A stretch of DNA of 64,000 nucleotides from contig NZ_UAVD01000011.1 of assembly GCF_900460065.1 (NCBI RefSeq), forward strand, positions 62,001-126,000, in the 5' to 3' direction. Shown here one piece after another: positions 34,166 to 45,593 of the stretch. A program made the translations under genes and the position numbers. Numbering within the stretch: position 1 is the first letter of the stretch; every line of letters starts with the position of its first letter. Under the pieces are notes generated by a model. It did not search any database, was not told the DNA's origin, and saw only the letters and a list, made by a program, of their open reading frames with translations. The stretch comes from Streptomyces griseus. Lineage in GTDB: Bacteria > Actinomycetota > Actinomycetes > Streptomycetales > Streptomycetaceae.

Positions 34166-35581
34166 GTGAAGAGCGCCGTGGAGACCCTGAACCCGACCCG
34201 GGTTCGGCTCAGCATCGAGGTGCCCTTCGAGGAGCTCAAGGACAGCCTCGACGCGGCGTACAAGAAGATCAACCAGCAGGTCACGGTGAAGGGCTTCCGC
34301 AAGGGCAAGATCCCCGCCCGGGTCATCGACCAGCGGTTCGGCCGCGGTGCGGTGCTGGAGGAGGCGGTCAACGACGCCCTCCCGAAGTTCTACACCGAGG
34401 CGGTCAACGAGGGTGAGCTGAACGTCCTCGGCCAGCCCGAGGTCGACATCACCGAGCTGAAGGACGGCGAGCTGCTGGCCTTCACCGCCGAGGTCGACGT
34501 GCGCCCCGAGATCGAGATCCCGGACTACTCCGGCATCGAGGTCACCGTCGACGCGCTCGAGGTCACCGACGAAGAGGTCGAGAAGGCCGTGGAGCAGCTC
34601 CGCGAGCGCTTCGCCGCCACCAACCCGGTCGAGCGCGCCGCCGCCGACGGCGACGTCGTCACGATCGACCTGCAGGCCAAGGTCGACGGCGAGGTCCTGG
34701 AGGACGGCGTGGCCGACGGTGTCTCGTACACCATCGGTTCCGGCGAGCTCCTCGACGGCATCGACGAGGCCGTGACCGGCCTGGAGGCGGGTGGCGAGGC
34801 CACCTTCACCTCGCAGCTGAAGGGCGGCTCCGCCGAGGGCAAGGACGCGGAGGTCACCGTCAAGGTCACCGCCGTCGCCGCCCGTGAGCTCCCCGAGCTG
34901 GACGACGACTTCGCCCAGATGGCCAGCGAGTTCGACACGCTGGAGGAGCTGAAGGCCGACAGCCGCAAGCGCCTGGAGACCACCAAGCAGTACGACCAGG
35001 CCACCCAGGCCCAGGAGCGCGTCCTGGAGGAGCTGCTGAAGCTCGCCGAGGTCCCGATCCCGGAGAAGCTGCTCGCGGACGAGGTCCAGACCCGCAAGCA
35101 CAACCTGGAGCACCACCAGCTCGGTCAGATGGGCCTCGACCTGGAGAAGTACCTCGAGATCCAGGGCAAGACCCTGGAGGAGTTCGAGAACGAGACCTCC
35201 GAGCAGGCCATCAAGGGCATCAAGACCCAGTTCATCCTTGACGAGCTCGTCAACAAGGAGAAGCTGAACGTCAACCAGGAGGAGCTCACCGAGCACCTCA
35301 TGCGGCGCGCCGCCTCCTCCGGCATGAGCCCGGACCAGTTCGCCCAGGCCGTCGTCGAGGGTGGCCAGGTGCCGATGCTCGTCGGCGAGGTCGCCCGCGG
35401 CAAGGCGCTCGCCGTCGTCGTCGAGGCCGCCAAGGTCGTCGACACCAACGGCGAGGTCGTCGACCTCGAAGACGACGAGGAGGCCGCGGAGGCCGCCGCC
35501 GAGACCACGGAGGCGCCCGCCGAGGCCGCCGCCGAGGACAAGGCGGAGGACAAGAAGGCCGAGGAGAAGAACGAGGCCTGA
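34166..35581 (+). CDS. tig: Trigger factor (ribosome-bound chaperone and prolyl isomerase)
   Basis: 471 residues. The N-terminal ribosome-binding domain carries [17 protein letters not shown], the trigger-factor signature. The central FKBP-type isomerase domain is at about 150-245 ([20 protein letters not shown]). The helical C-terminal chaperone arms follow, ending in an acidic, alanine/glutamate-rich tail of about 40 residues typical of actinobacteria. The start is GTG 34166, with AAGGAG about nine bases upstream. It binds nascent chains at the exit tunnel. The clp protease genes follow after a strong hairpin. Confidence 0.97.
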
Positions 35582-35622
35582 GCCTCGTCCCGATCCCAGG
35601 ACGGCCTTCGCGCCGACCGGCA

Positions 35623-35661
35623 CGACGGGCCCCGGACGCTCCACGCGTCCGGGGCCCGTCG
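35623..35661 (+). terminator. tig terminator
   Basis: Perfect 16-bp stem with a 7-base loop, 42 bases after the tig stop codon. It separates tig from the clpP1 transcript. Confidence 0.85.
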
Positions 35662-35730
35662 CCGTATCGCCCCGTGGAGCGTCGTATCGCTGTACGAGGC
35701 CCGGAACCCTTGTGCCCACTGCGGACCTTG

Positions 35731-35744
35731 CGCTCCCAGCGAAC
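35731..35744 (+). promoter_or_regulatory. Candidate ClgR activator box upstream of clpP1
   Basis: CGCTCCCAGCGAAC resembles the actinobacterial ClgR motif (CGC-Y-N-A-N-R-GCG) with one mismatch in the spacer. It lies about 50 bases upstream of a possible -10 hexamer TAGGGT (35783-35788). ClgR activates clpP1P2 in Streptomyces, so the location is right, but the match is imperfect. Confidence 0.4.
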
Positions 35745-35879
35745 AGTTGCGGAAGCGGGATGGCGTTGTCCCACCTGCGCGTTAGGGTCCATGAAGAGGA
35801 AGGGTGGGGCAGTGGCTTCACCCGCCCGGTACGAAGACGCTGAGACGGCCGGAGCCGTCAGAGACGAGCAGGTGGATAC

Positions 35880-36497
35880 GTGACGAATCTGATGCCCTAC
35901 GCCGCCGGAGAGCCGTCCCTCGGTGGAGGCCTCGGTGACCAGGTCTACAGCCGACTGCTCGGCGAGCGCATCATCTTCCTCGGTCAGCAGGTCGACGATG
36001 ACATCGCCAACAAGATCACCGCACAGCTTCTCCTCCTTGCCGCGGAGCCCGACAAGGACATCTACCTCTACATCAACAGCCCCGGCGGTTCGGTGACGGC
36101 CGGCATGGCGGTCTACGACACCATGCAGTACATCCCGAACGACGTGGTCACCATCGGCATGGGCATGGCCGCCTCCATGGGCCAGTTCCTGCTCACCGGC
36201 GGTGCCGCGGGCAAGCGTTTCGCGCTCCCGAACACCGACATCCTCATGCACCAGGGTTCGGCCGGTATCGGCGGCACGGCCTCGGACATCAAGATCCAGG
36301 CGCAGTACCTGCTCCGCACCAAGACGCGGATGGCCGAGATCACCGCGCACCACTCCGGCCAGACCGTCGAGACGATCATCCGCGACGGCGACCGCGACCG
36401 CTGGTACACGGCGGAGGAGGCCAAGGACTACGGCCTCATCGACGAGATCATCACGGTCGCGTCGGGCATCCCGGGCGGCGGCGGCACCGGTGCCTGA
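35880..36497 (+). CDS. clpP1: ATP-dependent Clp protease proteolytic subunit 1
   Basis: 205-residue serine protease subunit forming heptameric rings. The catalytic triad is Ser99 (GMAASMGQ), His124 (ILMHQGSAG) and Asp173 (RDGDRDRW). The [25 protein letters not shown] block is the ClpP signature. The protein starts at a GTG ([15 protein letters not shown]), matching known Streptomyces ClpP1. It forms an operon with clpP2, the two ends 97 bases apart, and the mature barrel is probably mixed ClpP1-ClpP2. It degrades unfolded or ssrA-tagged proteins with ClpX or ClpC. Confidence 0.97.
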   Translation: MTNLMPYAAGEPSLGGGLGDQVYSRLLGERIIFLGQQVDDDIANKITAQLLLLAAEPDKDIYLYINSPGGSVTAGMAVYDTMQYIPNDVVTIGMGMAASMGQFLLTGGAAGKRFALPNTDILMHQGSAGIGGTASDIKIQAQYLLRTKTRMAEITAHHSGQTVETIIRDGDRDRWYTAEEAKDYGLIDEIITVASGIPGGGGTGA

Positions 36498-36594
36498 TCC
36501 GGTTCCCACCGGACCGGCCGCACCCCCTCCCGTACGCCTCCCGTACGCCGAGACCTCCAGCCCACAGAACGCCACCAGGATGGTGAAGACCCAC

Positions 36595-37263
36595 ATGAAC
36601 AACTACACCGGCGCCTCCGCGAGCGGCCTCTACACCGGCCCGCAGGTGGACAACCGCTACGTCGTCCCGCGCTTCGTGGAGCGCACCTCGCAGGGCGTGC
36701 GCGAGTACGACCCGTACGCGAAGCTGTTCGAGGAGCGCGTGATCTTCCTGGGCGTCCAGATCGACGACGCCTCGGCCAACGACGTCATGGCGCAGCTGCT
36801 GTGCCTGGAGTCGATGGACCCCGACCGCGACATCTCGATCTACATCAACAGCCCCGGCGGCTCGTTCACCGCGCTCACCGCGATCTACGACACGATGCAG
36901 TTCGTGAAGCCGGACATCCAGACGGTCTGCATGGGCCAGGCCGCCTCCGCCGCCGCCGTCCTGCTCGCCGCGGGCACCCCGGGCAAGCGCATGGCGCTCC
37001 CGCACGCCCGGGTGCTCATCCACCAGCCGTCCTCGCAGACGGGCCGCGAGCAGCTCTCCGACCTGGAGATCGCGGCCAACGAGATCCTCCGCATGCGTAC
37101 GCAGCTGGAGCAGATGCTGGCCCGCCACTCGACCACCCCGCTGGAGAAGATCAGCGAGGACATCGAGCGCGACAAGATCCTCACGGCCGAGGACGCCCTG
37201 GCGTACGGTCTGGTGGACCAGATCGTTTCCACCCGCAAGACCACCGCGGGCGCATCGCTCTGA
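36595..37263 (+). CDS. clpP2: ATP-dependent Clp protease proteolytic subunit 2
   Basis: 222 residues. The catalytic residues are Ser118 ([10 protein letters not shown]), His143 (VLIHQPSS) and an Asp near 193 (IERDK). The N-terminal extension [13 protein letters not shown] segment ([18 protein letters not shown]) is typical of ClpP2. The start is taken at ATG 36595 ([11 protein letters not shown]), as in Streptomyces homologues, with GGTGAAG upstream; an in-frame ATG at 36580 is too close to its purines. It is in an operon with clpP1, 156 bases before clpX. Confidence 0.96.
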   Translation: MNNYTGASASGLYTGPQVDNRYVVPRFVERTSQGVREYDPYAKLFEERVIFLGVQIDDASANDVMAQLLCLESMDPDRDISIYINSPGGSFTALTAIYDTMQFVKPDIQTVCMGQAASAAAVLLAAGTPGKRMALPHARVLIHQPSSQTGREQLSDLEIAANEILRMRTQLEQMLARHSTTPLEKISEDIERDKILTAEDALAYGLVDQIVSTRKTTAGASL

Positions 37264-37419
37264 CGTCGGTCTTTCCCCTTGGCACATTCCGTTTGCGCGG
37301 CCACGGCCGTGTGAACCGTGCCAAGGGGGGCCCGAACGGGGGCCCAGGCAAGGTACCGTCGGATAGAGGCACCAGGAGCCGCTGAACCAGGCGTCTCCCA
37401 GGCGAAGGGGATTCACCTC

Positions 37420-38718
<1,299 letters not shown>

Positions 38719-38739
38719 CCGCAGCGGACTCCGCCACGC

Positions 38740-38780
38740 CGAAGGGGCGCCCACCGGATGAACCGGTGGGCGCCCCTTCG
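38740..38780. terminator. Bidirectional terminator after clpX
   Basis: Perfect 18-bp stem with a 5-base loop, between clpX and the convergent proline-rich membrane protein gene. Confidence 0.88.
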
Positions 38781-38811
38781 ACGTTGAGCGATCGGATCAG
38801 AGCTGTTCGGA

Positions 38812-39825
38812 TCAGATCTTGGTGCGGGAGGTGTCGTAGAGCTTGGCGGCGAGCGAGGCCATGTCCTCCAGCGGCACGGACTTCTCGGTCAGCGCCGAGG
38901 CGACGTCGACGCCCGCCACGATGCCGACCGTGCTGTAGTCGGCCCAGATGCAGACCGGCATGGCGAACTCCTTCGGCCCCTTCGTGGAGCCGGAGCTGCC
39001 CTGGCTGGTGTCCACCTTGAGCTCCTGGCACTTCATCAGCGCGCCGTCGAGGCCCTCCGGCTTGAACTCCTTGGGGCTGCCCACCCAGGAGGCCTTGTTG
39101 CCGCCGCTGGTGGTGCCGCCGGCGTCCTTGGTCATGTTCTTCTCGGCCTTGGCGAACGCGCCGTCGAGCGTCTTCGCCGGATCCGAGACCTCGCCCCAGA
39201 CGCCCTCGAAGATGAGCAGTTTCTGCGCCAGCGGATTGTCCTTGCTGCCGCTCTGGTACTGCGCGCCCGCCTTGTTGGCGTCCTTGACGCCCATGGCCTC
39301 GGCCTCGGCCTTGTCCTGACCGGTGGCCGGGCCGGACTCCGCGGGCTTGGACGCGTCCTTCGTGTAGTCCTCCACGGACGCCGGGGGCGTCAGCTTGTAC
39401 CCCTTCGTGGAGTCCGCCACATCACCGCTGCCGCCGCCGGAGGTCAGGAAGTACACCCCGCCCGCGATGACCGCCAGGGCCACCACGGCCACGCCCACGA
39501 TCAGGCCGGTCTTCTTCTTCGGCTGCTGCGGGGGCTGGGCCCCGTACGCCGGCTGCCCGCCGTAGGGCGGGGTGGGCGGCTGCTGGCCGTAGGGGCCGGG
39601 CTGCTGCGCCTGCGGGTAGCCGTAACCCTGCTGCGGCTGCGCGTACGGGTTCGGCTGCTGCGGCGGAACGCCCTGAGGGGCCTGCTGCGGGTAGCCGTAG
39701 CCGGGCTGGCCCTGCGGAGGGCCCTGGGGCGGCGGGGCGCCGTACGGACCCGGCTGCTGCCCGTACGGTCCGGGCTGGCCCTGCGGCGGCTGCCCGCCGT
39801 ACGGGCCCGGCTGGTTGTAGCTCAT
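38812..39825 (-). CDS. Membrane protein with Pro/Gly/Gln-rich N-terminus and extracellular domain
   Basis: 337 residues. The first 100 are low-complexity repeats of GPYG, QPGYG and QQP, predicted disordered and cytosolic. One transmembrane helix follows (GLIVGVAVVALAVIAGGVYFL). The outer domain (about 125-337) has two conserved cysteines (KCQEL and VCIWAD) and is a conserved-hypothetical type common in Streptomyces. No enzyme motif is seen. The start ATG has GGAGGGG upstream. It is divergent from valS across 138 bases. Function unknown. Confidence 0.75.
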   Translation of the reverse strand: MSYNQPGPYGGQPPQGQPGPYGQQPGPYGAPPPQGPPQGQPGYGYPQQAPQGVPPQQPNPYAQPQQGYGYPQAQQPGPYGQQPPTPPYGGQPAYGAQPPQQPKKKTGLIVGVAVVALAVIAGGVYFLTSGGGSGDVADSTKGYKLTPPASVEDYTKDASKPAESGPATGQDKAEAEAMGVKDANKAGAQYQSGSKDNPLAQKLLIFEGVWGEVSDPAKTLDGAFAKAEKNMTKDAGGTTSGGNKASWVGSPKEFKPEGLDGALMKCQELKVDTSQGSSGSTKGPKEFAMPVCIWADYSTVGIVAGVDVASALTEKSVPLEDMASLAAKLYDTSRTKI

Positions 39826-39963
39826 CGCTGTGTCCCCTCCAGAATTCCTTATGCGTTGCGAACATCCTGACCGAAGCGGCCCTGACATGGGGGATCGGGT
39901 GGGACACCGTTACTGAACCCATCCGTTTCAGTGCAGACCTGTGACGGCCCTAAACTGTCTCCC

Positions 39964-42585
39964 GTGACCGAGAACTCATCGCAGCAGCCAGCCAGCAACC
40001 CCGAACTGCCGACCACGTACGCGCCGGCCGATGTAGAGGGGAAGCTGTACGAGCGCTGGGTAGAGCGTGGTTACTTCGAAGCCGACGAGCACAGCGACAA
40101 GCCGCCCTACAGCATCGTCATCCCGCCGCCGAACGTCACCGGCTCCCTCCACCTGGGCCACGCCTTCGAGCACACCCTGATCGACGCCCTCGTCCGCCGG
40201 AAGCGGATGCAGGGCTTCGAGGCGCTGTACCAGCCGGGCATGGACCACGCCGGCATCGCCACCCAGAACGTCGTCGAGCGCGAGCTCGGCAAGGAGGGCA
40301 AGTCCCGCCACGACCTGGGCCGCGAGGCCTTCGTCGAGCGCGTCTGGCAGTGGAAGAACGAGTCCGGCGGCCAGATCTCCGGCCAGATGCGCCGCCTCGG
40401 CGAGGGCGTCGCCTGGTCCCGCGAGCGCTTCACCATGGACGAGGGTCTGTCCAAGGCCGTCCAGACCGTCTTCAAGCAGATGTACGACGACGGGCTCATC
40501 TACCGCGCCGAGCGCATCATCAACTGGTGCCCCCGCTGTCTCACCGCGATCTCCGACATCGAGGTCGAGTACCAGGAGGACGACGGCGAGCTCGTCTCCA
40601 TGACGTACGGGGAGGGCGACGAGACCATCGTCGTCGCCACCACCCGCGCGGAGACGATGCTGGGTGACACCGCCGTCGCCGTCCACCCCGACGACGAGCG
40701 CTACCGGCACCTGGTCGGCAAGCAGATCAAGCTGCCGCTGACCGACCGCGCCATCCCCGTCGTCGCCGACCACCACGTCGACCCGGAGTTCGGCACCGGC
40801 GCGGTCAAGGTGACGCCCGCGCACGACCCGAACGACTTCGAGATCGGCAAGCGCCACGACCTGCCGTTCCTCACGGTCCTGGACGAGCGCGCCGTCATCA
40901 CCGTGCCGGGCCCCTTCCAGGGACTGGACCGCCTGGAGGCCCGCTCCGCGATCGTCGCCGCCCTGCGCGCCGAGGGCCGGATCGTCGCCGAGAAGCGGCC
41001 CTACGTCCACTCGGTGGGGCACTGCTCGCGCTGCAAGACCACCATCGAGCCGCGCCTCTCCCTCCAGTGGTGGGTCAAGGTCGCCCCGCTCGCCCAGGCC
41101 GCCGGTGACGCGGTCCGCGACGGCAGCGTCAAGATCCACCCGCAGGAGATGGAGAAGCGGTACTTCGACTGGGTCGACAACCTCCACGACTGGACGATCT
41201 CGCGCCAGCTCTGGTGGGGCCACCGCATCCCCGTCTGGTACGGCCCGAACGGCGAGGTCGTCTGCGTCGGCCCCGACGAGGCGCCGCCCACCGGCGAGGG
41301 CTGGACCCAGGACAGCGATGTCCTGGACACCTGGTTCTCCTCCGGCCTGTGGCCGTTCTCCACTCTCGGCTGGCCCGAACGGACCGACAGCCTCGCGAAG
41401 TTCTATCCGAACTCCGTCCTGGTCACCGGCTACGACATCCTCTTCTTCTGGGTCGCCCGGATGATGATGTTCGGCCTGTACGTCAACGACGGCGTCCCGC
41501 CGTTCTCCACCATCGTCCTGCACGGCATGGTCCGCGACGAGCACGGCAAGAAGATGTCGAAGTCCTTCGGGAACGTCGTCAACCCGCTGGACTGGATGGA
41601 CAAGTACGGCTCCGACGCCCTGCGCTTCACCCTCGCGCGCGGGGCCAACCCCGGCACCGACGTCCCGATCGGCGAGGAGTGGGTCCAGGGTTCGGCGAAG
41701 TTCTCCAACAAGATCTGGAACGCCACCCGCTTCGCCCTGATGAACGGCGCCACGATCGAGGGCGACCTGCCCCCGGTCGAGGAGATGTCGGTCACCGACC
41801 GCTGGATCCTGTCCCGGCTCAACAAGACGGTCGCGGACGTCGACGCGTTCTACGACGACTTCCAGTTCGCGAAGATCAGCGAGGCGCTGCGCCACTTCGC
41901 GTGGGACGAGGTCTTCGACTGGTACGTCGAGCTCTCCAAGACCACCTTCTTCGCGGGCGGCCGTCCGGCCGAGGTCTCGGGCCGGGTCCTCGGCGAGGTC
42001 CTCGACGTCATGCTGCGGCTGCTGCACCCGATCGTCCCGTTCGTCACGGAGGCGCTGTGGACCGCGCTCACCGGGCGCGAGTCGATCGTCATCGCCGAGT
42101 GGCCGGCCGACTCCGGCTTCCGCGACGACGCGGCCGAGAAGGAGATCGAGCTGGTCCAGCAGGTCGTCACCGAGGTCCGCCGCTTCCGCAACGACCAGGG
42201 CCTCCAGCCCGGCCAGAAGGTCCCGGCCGAGCTGGCCCTGACCGGCACGGCGCTCGCCCCGCACGAGGCGGCCATCCGCCAGCTCCTGCGGCTCCAGCCC
42301 GCCGGGGACGGCTTCCAGGCCACCGCGTCGCTCCCGGTCGCCGGGGCCACCGTCGCCCTGGACCTCTCCGGCACGATCGACGTGCCGGCCGAGCGCAAGC
42401 GCCTCACCAAGGACCTGGAGGCCGCACAGAAGGAGAAGGCCCAGGCCACCGGGAAGCTCGGCAACGAGGCCTTCCTGGCCAAGGCCCCGGACAACGTGGT
42501 CGACAAGATCCGCGGCCGGCTCGCCAAGGCCGAGGCCGACATCGAGCGGATCGGCGCCCAGCTGGCGGCGCTCCCGCAGAGCTGA
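39964..42585 (+). CDS. valS: Valyl-tRNA synthetase
   Basis: 873-residue class I synthetase that charges tRNA-Val. The HIGH motif appears as HLGH at 63-66 ([15 protein letters not shown]), followed by the editing (CP1) domain. The KMSKS motif is intact at 530-534 ([14 protein letters not shown]). The C-terminus has the coiled-coil arm of ValRS ([22 protein letters not shown]). The start is GTG 39964, the first with family sequence. The ribosome site is weak, and no T-box leader is visible upstream. Confidence 0.97.
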   Translation: MTENSSQQPASNPELPTTYAPADVEGKLYERWVERGYFEADEHSDKPPYSIVIPPPNVTGSLHLGHAFEHTLIDALVRRKRMQGFEALYQPGMDHAGIATQNVVERELGKEGKSRHDLGREAFVERVWQWKNESGGQISGQMRRLGEGVAWSRERFTMDEGLSKAVQTVFKQMYDDGLIYRAERIINWCPRCLTAISDIEVEYQEDDGELVSMTYGEGDETIVVATTRAETMLGDTAVAVHPDDERYRHLVGKQIKLPLTDRAIPVVADHHVDPEFGTGAVKVTPAHDPNDFEIGKRHDLPFLTVLDERAVITVPGPFQGLDRLEARSAIVAALRAEGRIVAEKRPYVHSVGHCSRCKTTIEPRLSLQWWVKVAPLAQAAGDAVRDGSVKIHPQEMEKRYFDWVDNLHDWTISRQLWWGHRIPVWYGPNGEVVCVGPDEAPPTGEGWTQDSDVLDTWFSSGLWPFSTLGWPERTDSLAKFYPNSVLVTGYDILFFWVARMMMFGLYVNDGVPPFSTIVLHGMVRDEHGKKMSKSFGNVVNPLDWMDKYGSDALRFTLARGANPGTDVPIGEEWVQGSAKFSNKIWNATRFALMNGATIEGDLPPVEEMSVTDRWILSRLNKTVADVDAFYDDFQFAKISEALRHFAWDEVFDWYVELSKTTFFAGGRPAEVSGRVLGEVLDVMLRLLHPIVPFVTEALWTALTGRESIVIAEWPADSGFRDDAAEKEIELVQQVVTEVRRFRNDQGLQPGQKVPAELALTGTALAPHEAAIRQLLRLQPAGDGFQATASLPVAGATVALDLSGTIDVPAERKRLTKDLEAAQKEKAQATGKLGNEAFLAKAPDNVVDKIRGRLAKAEADIERIGAQLAALPQS

Positions 42586-42597
42586 TCGGCTGACCGT

Positions 42598-42638
42598 GGA
42601 GCCCCCGCACCCCGACCGACCGGGGAGGCGGGGGCTCC
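42598..42638 (+). terminator. valS terminator
   Basis: 11-bp GGAGCCCCCGC stem enclosing a second CCCCG/CGGGG stem, 13 bases after the valS stop. Confidence 0.75.
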
Positions 42639-42707
42639 GCCGTACGCCCTCCGGGCCCCGCCCGCCCCACTCCGCCGGGCGCTGCGCGCGATGTCGGCGC
42701 CCATCCG

Positions 42708-42713
42708 TAGACT
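42708..42713 (+). promoter_or_regulatory. -10 element of a probable leaderless folC promoter
   Basis: TAGACT ends six bases before the folC GTG, so transcription would start at or near the first base of the start codon. There is no ribosome site. The -35 region is poor. TAGACT-N6-GTG is a common leaderless pattern in Streptomyces. Confidence 0.5.
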
Positions 42714-42719
42714 GGGCGC

Positions 42720-44243
42720 GTGAGTGAGCCCCGCCCTTCAGACCGGCACGACGCACCCGATCCCGACGACGCCTTCGAGGAGATCGTCGACGAGGCGACC
42801 CAGCGCGACCCCGACCTGGCGGTGATCGAGGCCGGGAGCCGCACGCTGCGCGCCCACTCGGGCCGGCCGCAGGGCGAAGCGGTCCCGGCCCGCCCGGCCG
42901 ACCCCGAGACCGACAAGGCGCTCCGCGCGGTGGAGCAGGAGCTCGCCGGGCGCTGGGGCGAGACCAAGCTGGAGCCGTCCGTCACGCGGATCGCCGCCCT
43001 GATGGACGTCCTCGGCGAGCCGCAGCGCGCCTACCCCTCGATCCACATCACGGGCACGAACGGCAAGACCAGCACGGCCCGCATGATCGAGGCCCTGCTC
43101 AACGCCTTCGAGCTGCGCACCGGTCGCTACACCTCCCCGCACGTCCAGTCGATCACCGAGCGGATCAGCCTCGACGGCTCGCCGATCGCGCCCGAGCGGT
43201 TCATCGAGACGTACGAGGACATCAAGCCGTACGTCGAGATGGTCGACGCCCAGCAGCCCTACCGGCTCTCCTTCTTCGAGGTCCTCACCGGCATGGCGTA
43301 CGCGGCCTTCGCCGACGCGCCCGTCGACGTCGCGGTCGTCGAGGTCGGCATGGGCGGCACCTGGGACGCGACGAACGTCATCGACTCCACGGTCGCCGTC
43401 GTCACCCCCATCTCGCTGGACCACACGGACCGGCTCGGCACCACGCCCGCCGAGATCGCCGGCGAGAAGTCCGGTGTCATCAAGCAGGGCGCCACGGTCA
43501 TCCTGGCGCAGCAGCCGGTGGACGCCGCGCAGGTGATGCTCAAGAAGGCCGTCGAGGTCGACGCCACGGTGGCCCGCGAGGGCATGGAGTTCGGCGTGAC
43601 CTCCCGCGAGATCGCGGTCGGCGGGCAGCTCGTCACCCTGCGCGGGCTCGGCGGTGAGTACGAGGAGATCTTCCTTCCGCTGTACGGGGCCCACCAGGCG
43701 CACAACGCGGCCGTCGCGCTCGCCGCCGTCGAGGCGTTCTTCGGCATCGGCGCCGAGCAGGCCCGCTCCCTCGACATCGACGCGATCCGCAAGGCGTTCG
43801 CCTCGGTGCTCTCGCCCGGCCGCCTGGAGGTCGTGCGCTCCAGCCCGACCGTCGTGCTGGACGCCGCGCACAACCCGGCGGGGGCCAAGGCGGCGGCGGA
43901 CGGCATCTCCGAGGCCTTCAGCTTCTCCCGGCTGATCGGCGTGGTCGGCACGAGCGGTGACAAGGACGTCCGGGGGCTCCTGGAAGCCTTCGAGCCGATC
44001 TTCGCCGAGATCGTCGTCACGCAGAACTCCACCCCCCGTGCGATGGACGCGGACGAGCTGGCCGCGATCGCCGTCGAGGTCTTCGGCGACGACCGGGTCC
44101 AGGTCGAGCCGCGTCTCGACGACGCGCTGGAGGCGGCGATCACGCTGGCCGAGGAAGAGGACGAGTACGCGGGCGCCGGGGTGCTGGTGACCGGATCCGT
44201 GATCACGGTCGGCGAAGCCCGGCTGCTGCTGGGAAGGGGCTGA
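42720..44243 (+). CDS. folC: Folylpolyglutamate synthase / dihydrofolate synthase
   Basis: 507-residue Mur-ligase-type enzyme that adds glutamate to dihydropteroate and folates. The P-loop ITGTNGKTSTARMIEALL begins near residue 110, RTGRYTSPHVQSITERI follows, and VEVGMGGTWDATNVID and VLDAAHNPAGA (magnesium and ADP region) are present. An acidic N-terminal extension of about 60 residues is typical of Streptomyces. The gene starts at GTG 42720 and is probably leaderless. The DUF4233 gene follows after seven bases. Confidence 0.95.
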   Translation: MSEPRPSDRHDAPDPDDAFEEIVDEATQRDPDLAVIEAGSRTLRAHSGRPQGEAVPARPADPETDKALRAVEQELAGRWGETKLEPSVTRIAALMDVLGEPQRAYPSIHITGTNGKTSTARMIEALLNAFELRTGRYTSPHVQSITERISLDGSPIAPERFIETYEDIKPYVEMVDAQQPYRLSFFEVLTGMAYAAFADAPVDVAVVEVGMGGTWDATNVIDSTVAVVTPISLDHTDRLGTTPAEIAGEKSGVIKQGATVILAQQPVDAAQVMLKKAVEVDATVAREGMEFGVTSREIAVGGQLVTLRGLGGEYEEIFLPLYGAHQAHNAAVALAAVEAFFGIGAEQARSLDIDAIRKAFASVLSPGRLEVVRSSPTVVLDAAHNPAGAKAAADGISEAFSFSRLIGVVGTSGDKDVRGLLEAFEPIFAEIVVTQNSTPRAMDADELAAIAVEVFGDDRVQVEPRLDDALEAAITLAEEEDEYAGAGVLVTGSVITVGEARLLLGRG

Positions 44244-44250
44244 GACGGGG

Positions 44251-44604
44251 ATGCGGACGCTCTGCGCCTCGACGCTGATCGGCGAGTTCTTCGTGATCGG
44301 CTTCGCCGGTCTCGTCGCGATGAAGCTGGACGACGCGTCCATGACCGTGGTCTGGACGGTGTGCGGCATCGGCATGGTCCTCTCCGTGCTGCTGTGCGGA
44401 ATGATCACCCGGCCCGGTGGTGTCCAGCTGGGCTGGGCGCTCCAGGTCGCTCTGGTCCTGAGCGGGTTCGTGGTCCCGACGATGTTCATCCTGGGCCTGG
44501 CCTTCGGCGGTCTGTGGTGGGCCTCGATCCACTACGGCCGCAAGATCGACGCGGCCAAGGCCGACTGGGCCGCCCGGCAGGAAGCCGAAGAGGCCACGGC
44601 CTGA
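44251..44604 (+). CDS. DUF4233 membrane protein
   Basis: 117-residue protein with four hydrophobic segments (LIGEFFVIGFAGLVAM, MTVVWTVCGIGMVLSVLLCGM, LGWALQVALVLSGFVVPTMFILGLAFGGLWWASIHYG) and a short charged tail. DUF4233 genes are regularly found right after folC in actinobacteria, as here, with seven bases between. It has a GACGGGG ribosome site. Its role is unknown; co-transcription with folC and ndk is likely. Confidence 0.85.
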   Translation: MRTLCASTLIGEFFVIGFAGLVAMKLDDASMTVVWTVCGIGMVLSVLLCGMITRPGGVQLGWALQVALVLSGFVVPTMFILGLAFGGLWWASIHYGRKIDAAKADWAARQEAEEATA

Positions 44605-44665
44605 GGAGTCGCGGCACCGGGGCGCGAGCTCTGCGGCCGGGGACGGACCTCCCCGATCCGGGTGC

Positions 44666-44735
44666 GCCGATCGCCGGCCCGCTGACCGGCCGATCCGCCG
44701 GTCCGCTGATCGGCCGGTCTCCGGACCTCTGATCG
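44666..44735. repeat. Three degenerate 23-24 bp tandem units
   Basis: Units at 44666-44688, 44689-44712 and 44713-44735 share the pattern GCCGATC-CCGG-CCGCTGA-CG. They lie in the 287-base gap between the DUF4233 gene and ndk. Each unit is itself rich in CGGCC/GGCCG, so strong RNA structure is possible. Confidence 0.6.
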
Positions 44736-44891
44736 CGCCGGGCCCGCCGACACGCGCGGCCCGCCCCTTCGGGCCCCGGAAATCCGGGGTCCGAAGGTGA
44801 CCCAGGGTGAACCCGGGCGCAGACCTGCCCCCGCACCCCTGTAATCTCGCCCTCACCGCACCCGTATGCCTGGCCTTGCAAGGAGCCGTAC

Positions 44892-45305
44892 ATGACTCAG
44901 CGCACTCTCGTCCTGCTCAAGCCCGACGCGGTCCGCCGTGGCCTGATCGGCGAGATCGTCGGCCGCATCGAGCGCAAGGCCGACTGGCGGATCACCGCGC
45001 TGGAGCTGCGCACCCTGGACCACGGGACGCTGGAGCAGCACTACGGCGAGCACAAGGGCCGCCCGTTCTACGAGCCGCTCATGGAGTTCATGCAGTCCGG
45101 CCCCGTCGTCGCCCTGGTGGCCGAAGGTGAGCGGGTCATCGAGGGTGTCCGCACCCTGGCCGGCCCCACCGACCCGATCGCCGCCGCGCCCGGGTCCATC
45201 CGTGGTGATTTCGGCACGATCACCCGCGAGAACCTCATCCACGCCTCGGACTCCGAGGAGTCCGCGGAGCGAGAACTGAAGCTTTTCTTTCCGGGACTTT
45301 CCTGA
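44892..45305 (+). CDS. ndk: Nucleoside diphosphate kinase
   Basis: 137-residue kinase that equalises nucleoside triphosphate pools. It begins TQRTLVLLKPDAVRRGLIGEI. The phospho-accepting His117 is in NLIHASDS, and the nucleotide-binding GSIRGDFGTI block is present. AAGGAG lies upstream of the ATG. It is followed by a 12-bp hairpin and then the mre operon. Confidence 0.97.
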   Translation: MTQRTLVLLKPDAVRRGLIGEIVGRIERKADWRITALELRTLDHGTLEQHYGEHKGRPFYEPLMEFMQSGPVVALVAEGERVIEGVRTLAGPTDPIAAAPGSIRGDFGTITRENLIHASDSEESAERELKLFFPGLS

Positions 45306-45334
45306 CCCGATCGGCCAAACAGCGCTGTACGCCT

Positions 45335-45362
45335 GGGGCGACCGAAGTAATTCGGTCGCCCC
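45335..45362 (+). terminator. ndk terminator
   Basis: Perfect 12-bp stem (GGGGCGACCGAA and complement) with a GTAA tetraloop, 30 bases after the ndk stop. Confidence 0.8.
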
Positions 45363-45593
45363 TCGGCATAGGGTTTGGGATCGCGGGAACGCATCCCTCC
45401 GACGTAACGTCACCATGGGTAGAACGGGCACCCGTTCCGCTCACGATGGCGAAGCACCCTCGCGCTGTGTCCGTGCATACGGCACTACGATGGAAGCTTC
45501 CACGCCCGCAGCGCCAACCTCGCCTACCAGAACCAGCCATCTTCGCTACCTGGGAAGGCCCGACGCATCCTCATGGGGAACAAGGGGAACTCA

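Noticed and set aside
39826..39963. T-box riboswitch upstream of valS
   Set aside because: The gap is only 138 bases, without a T-box sequence or a specifier stem; not supported.
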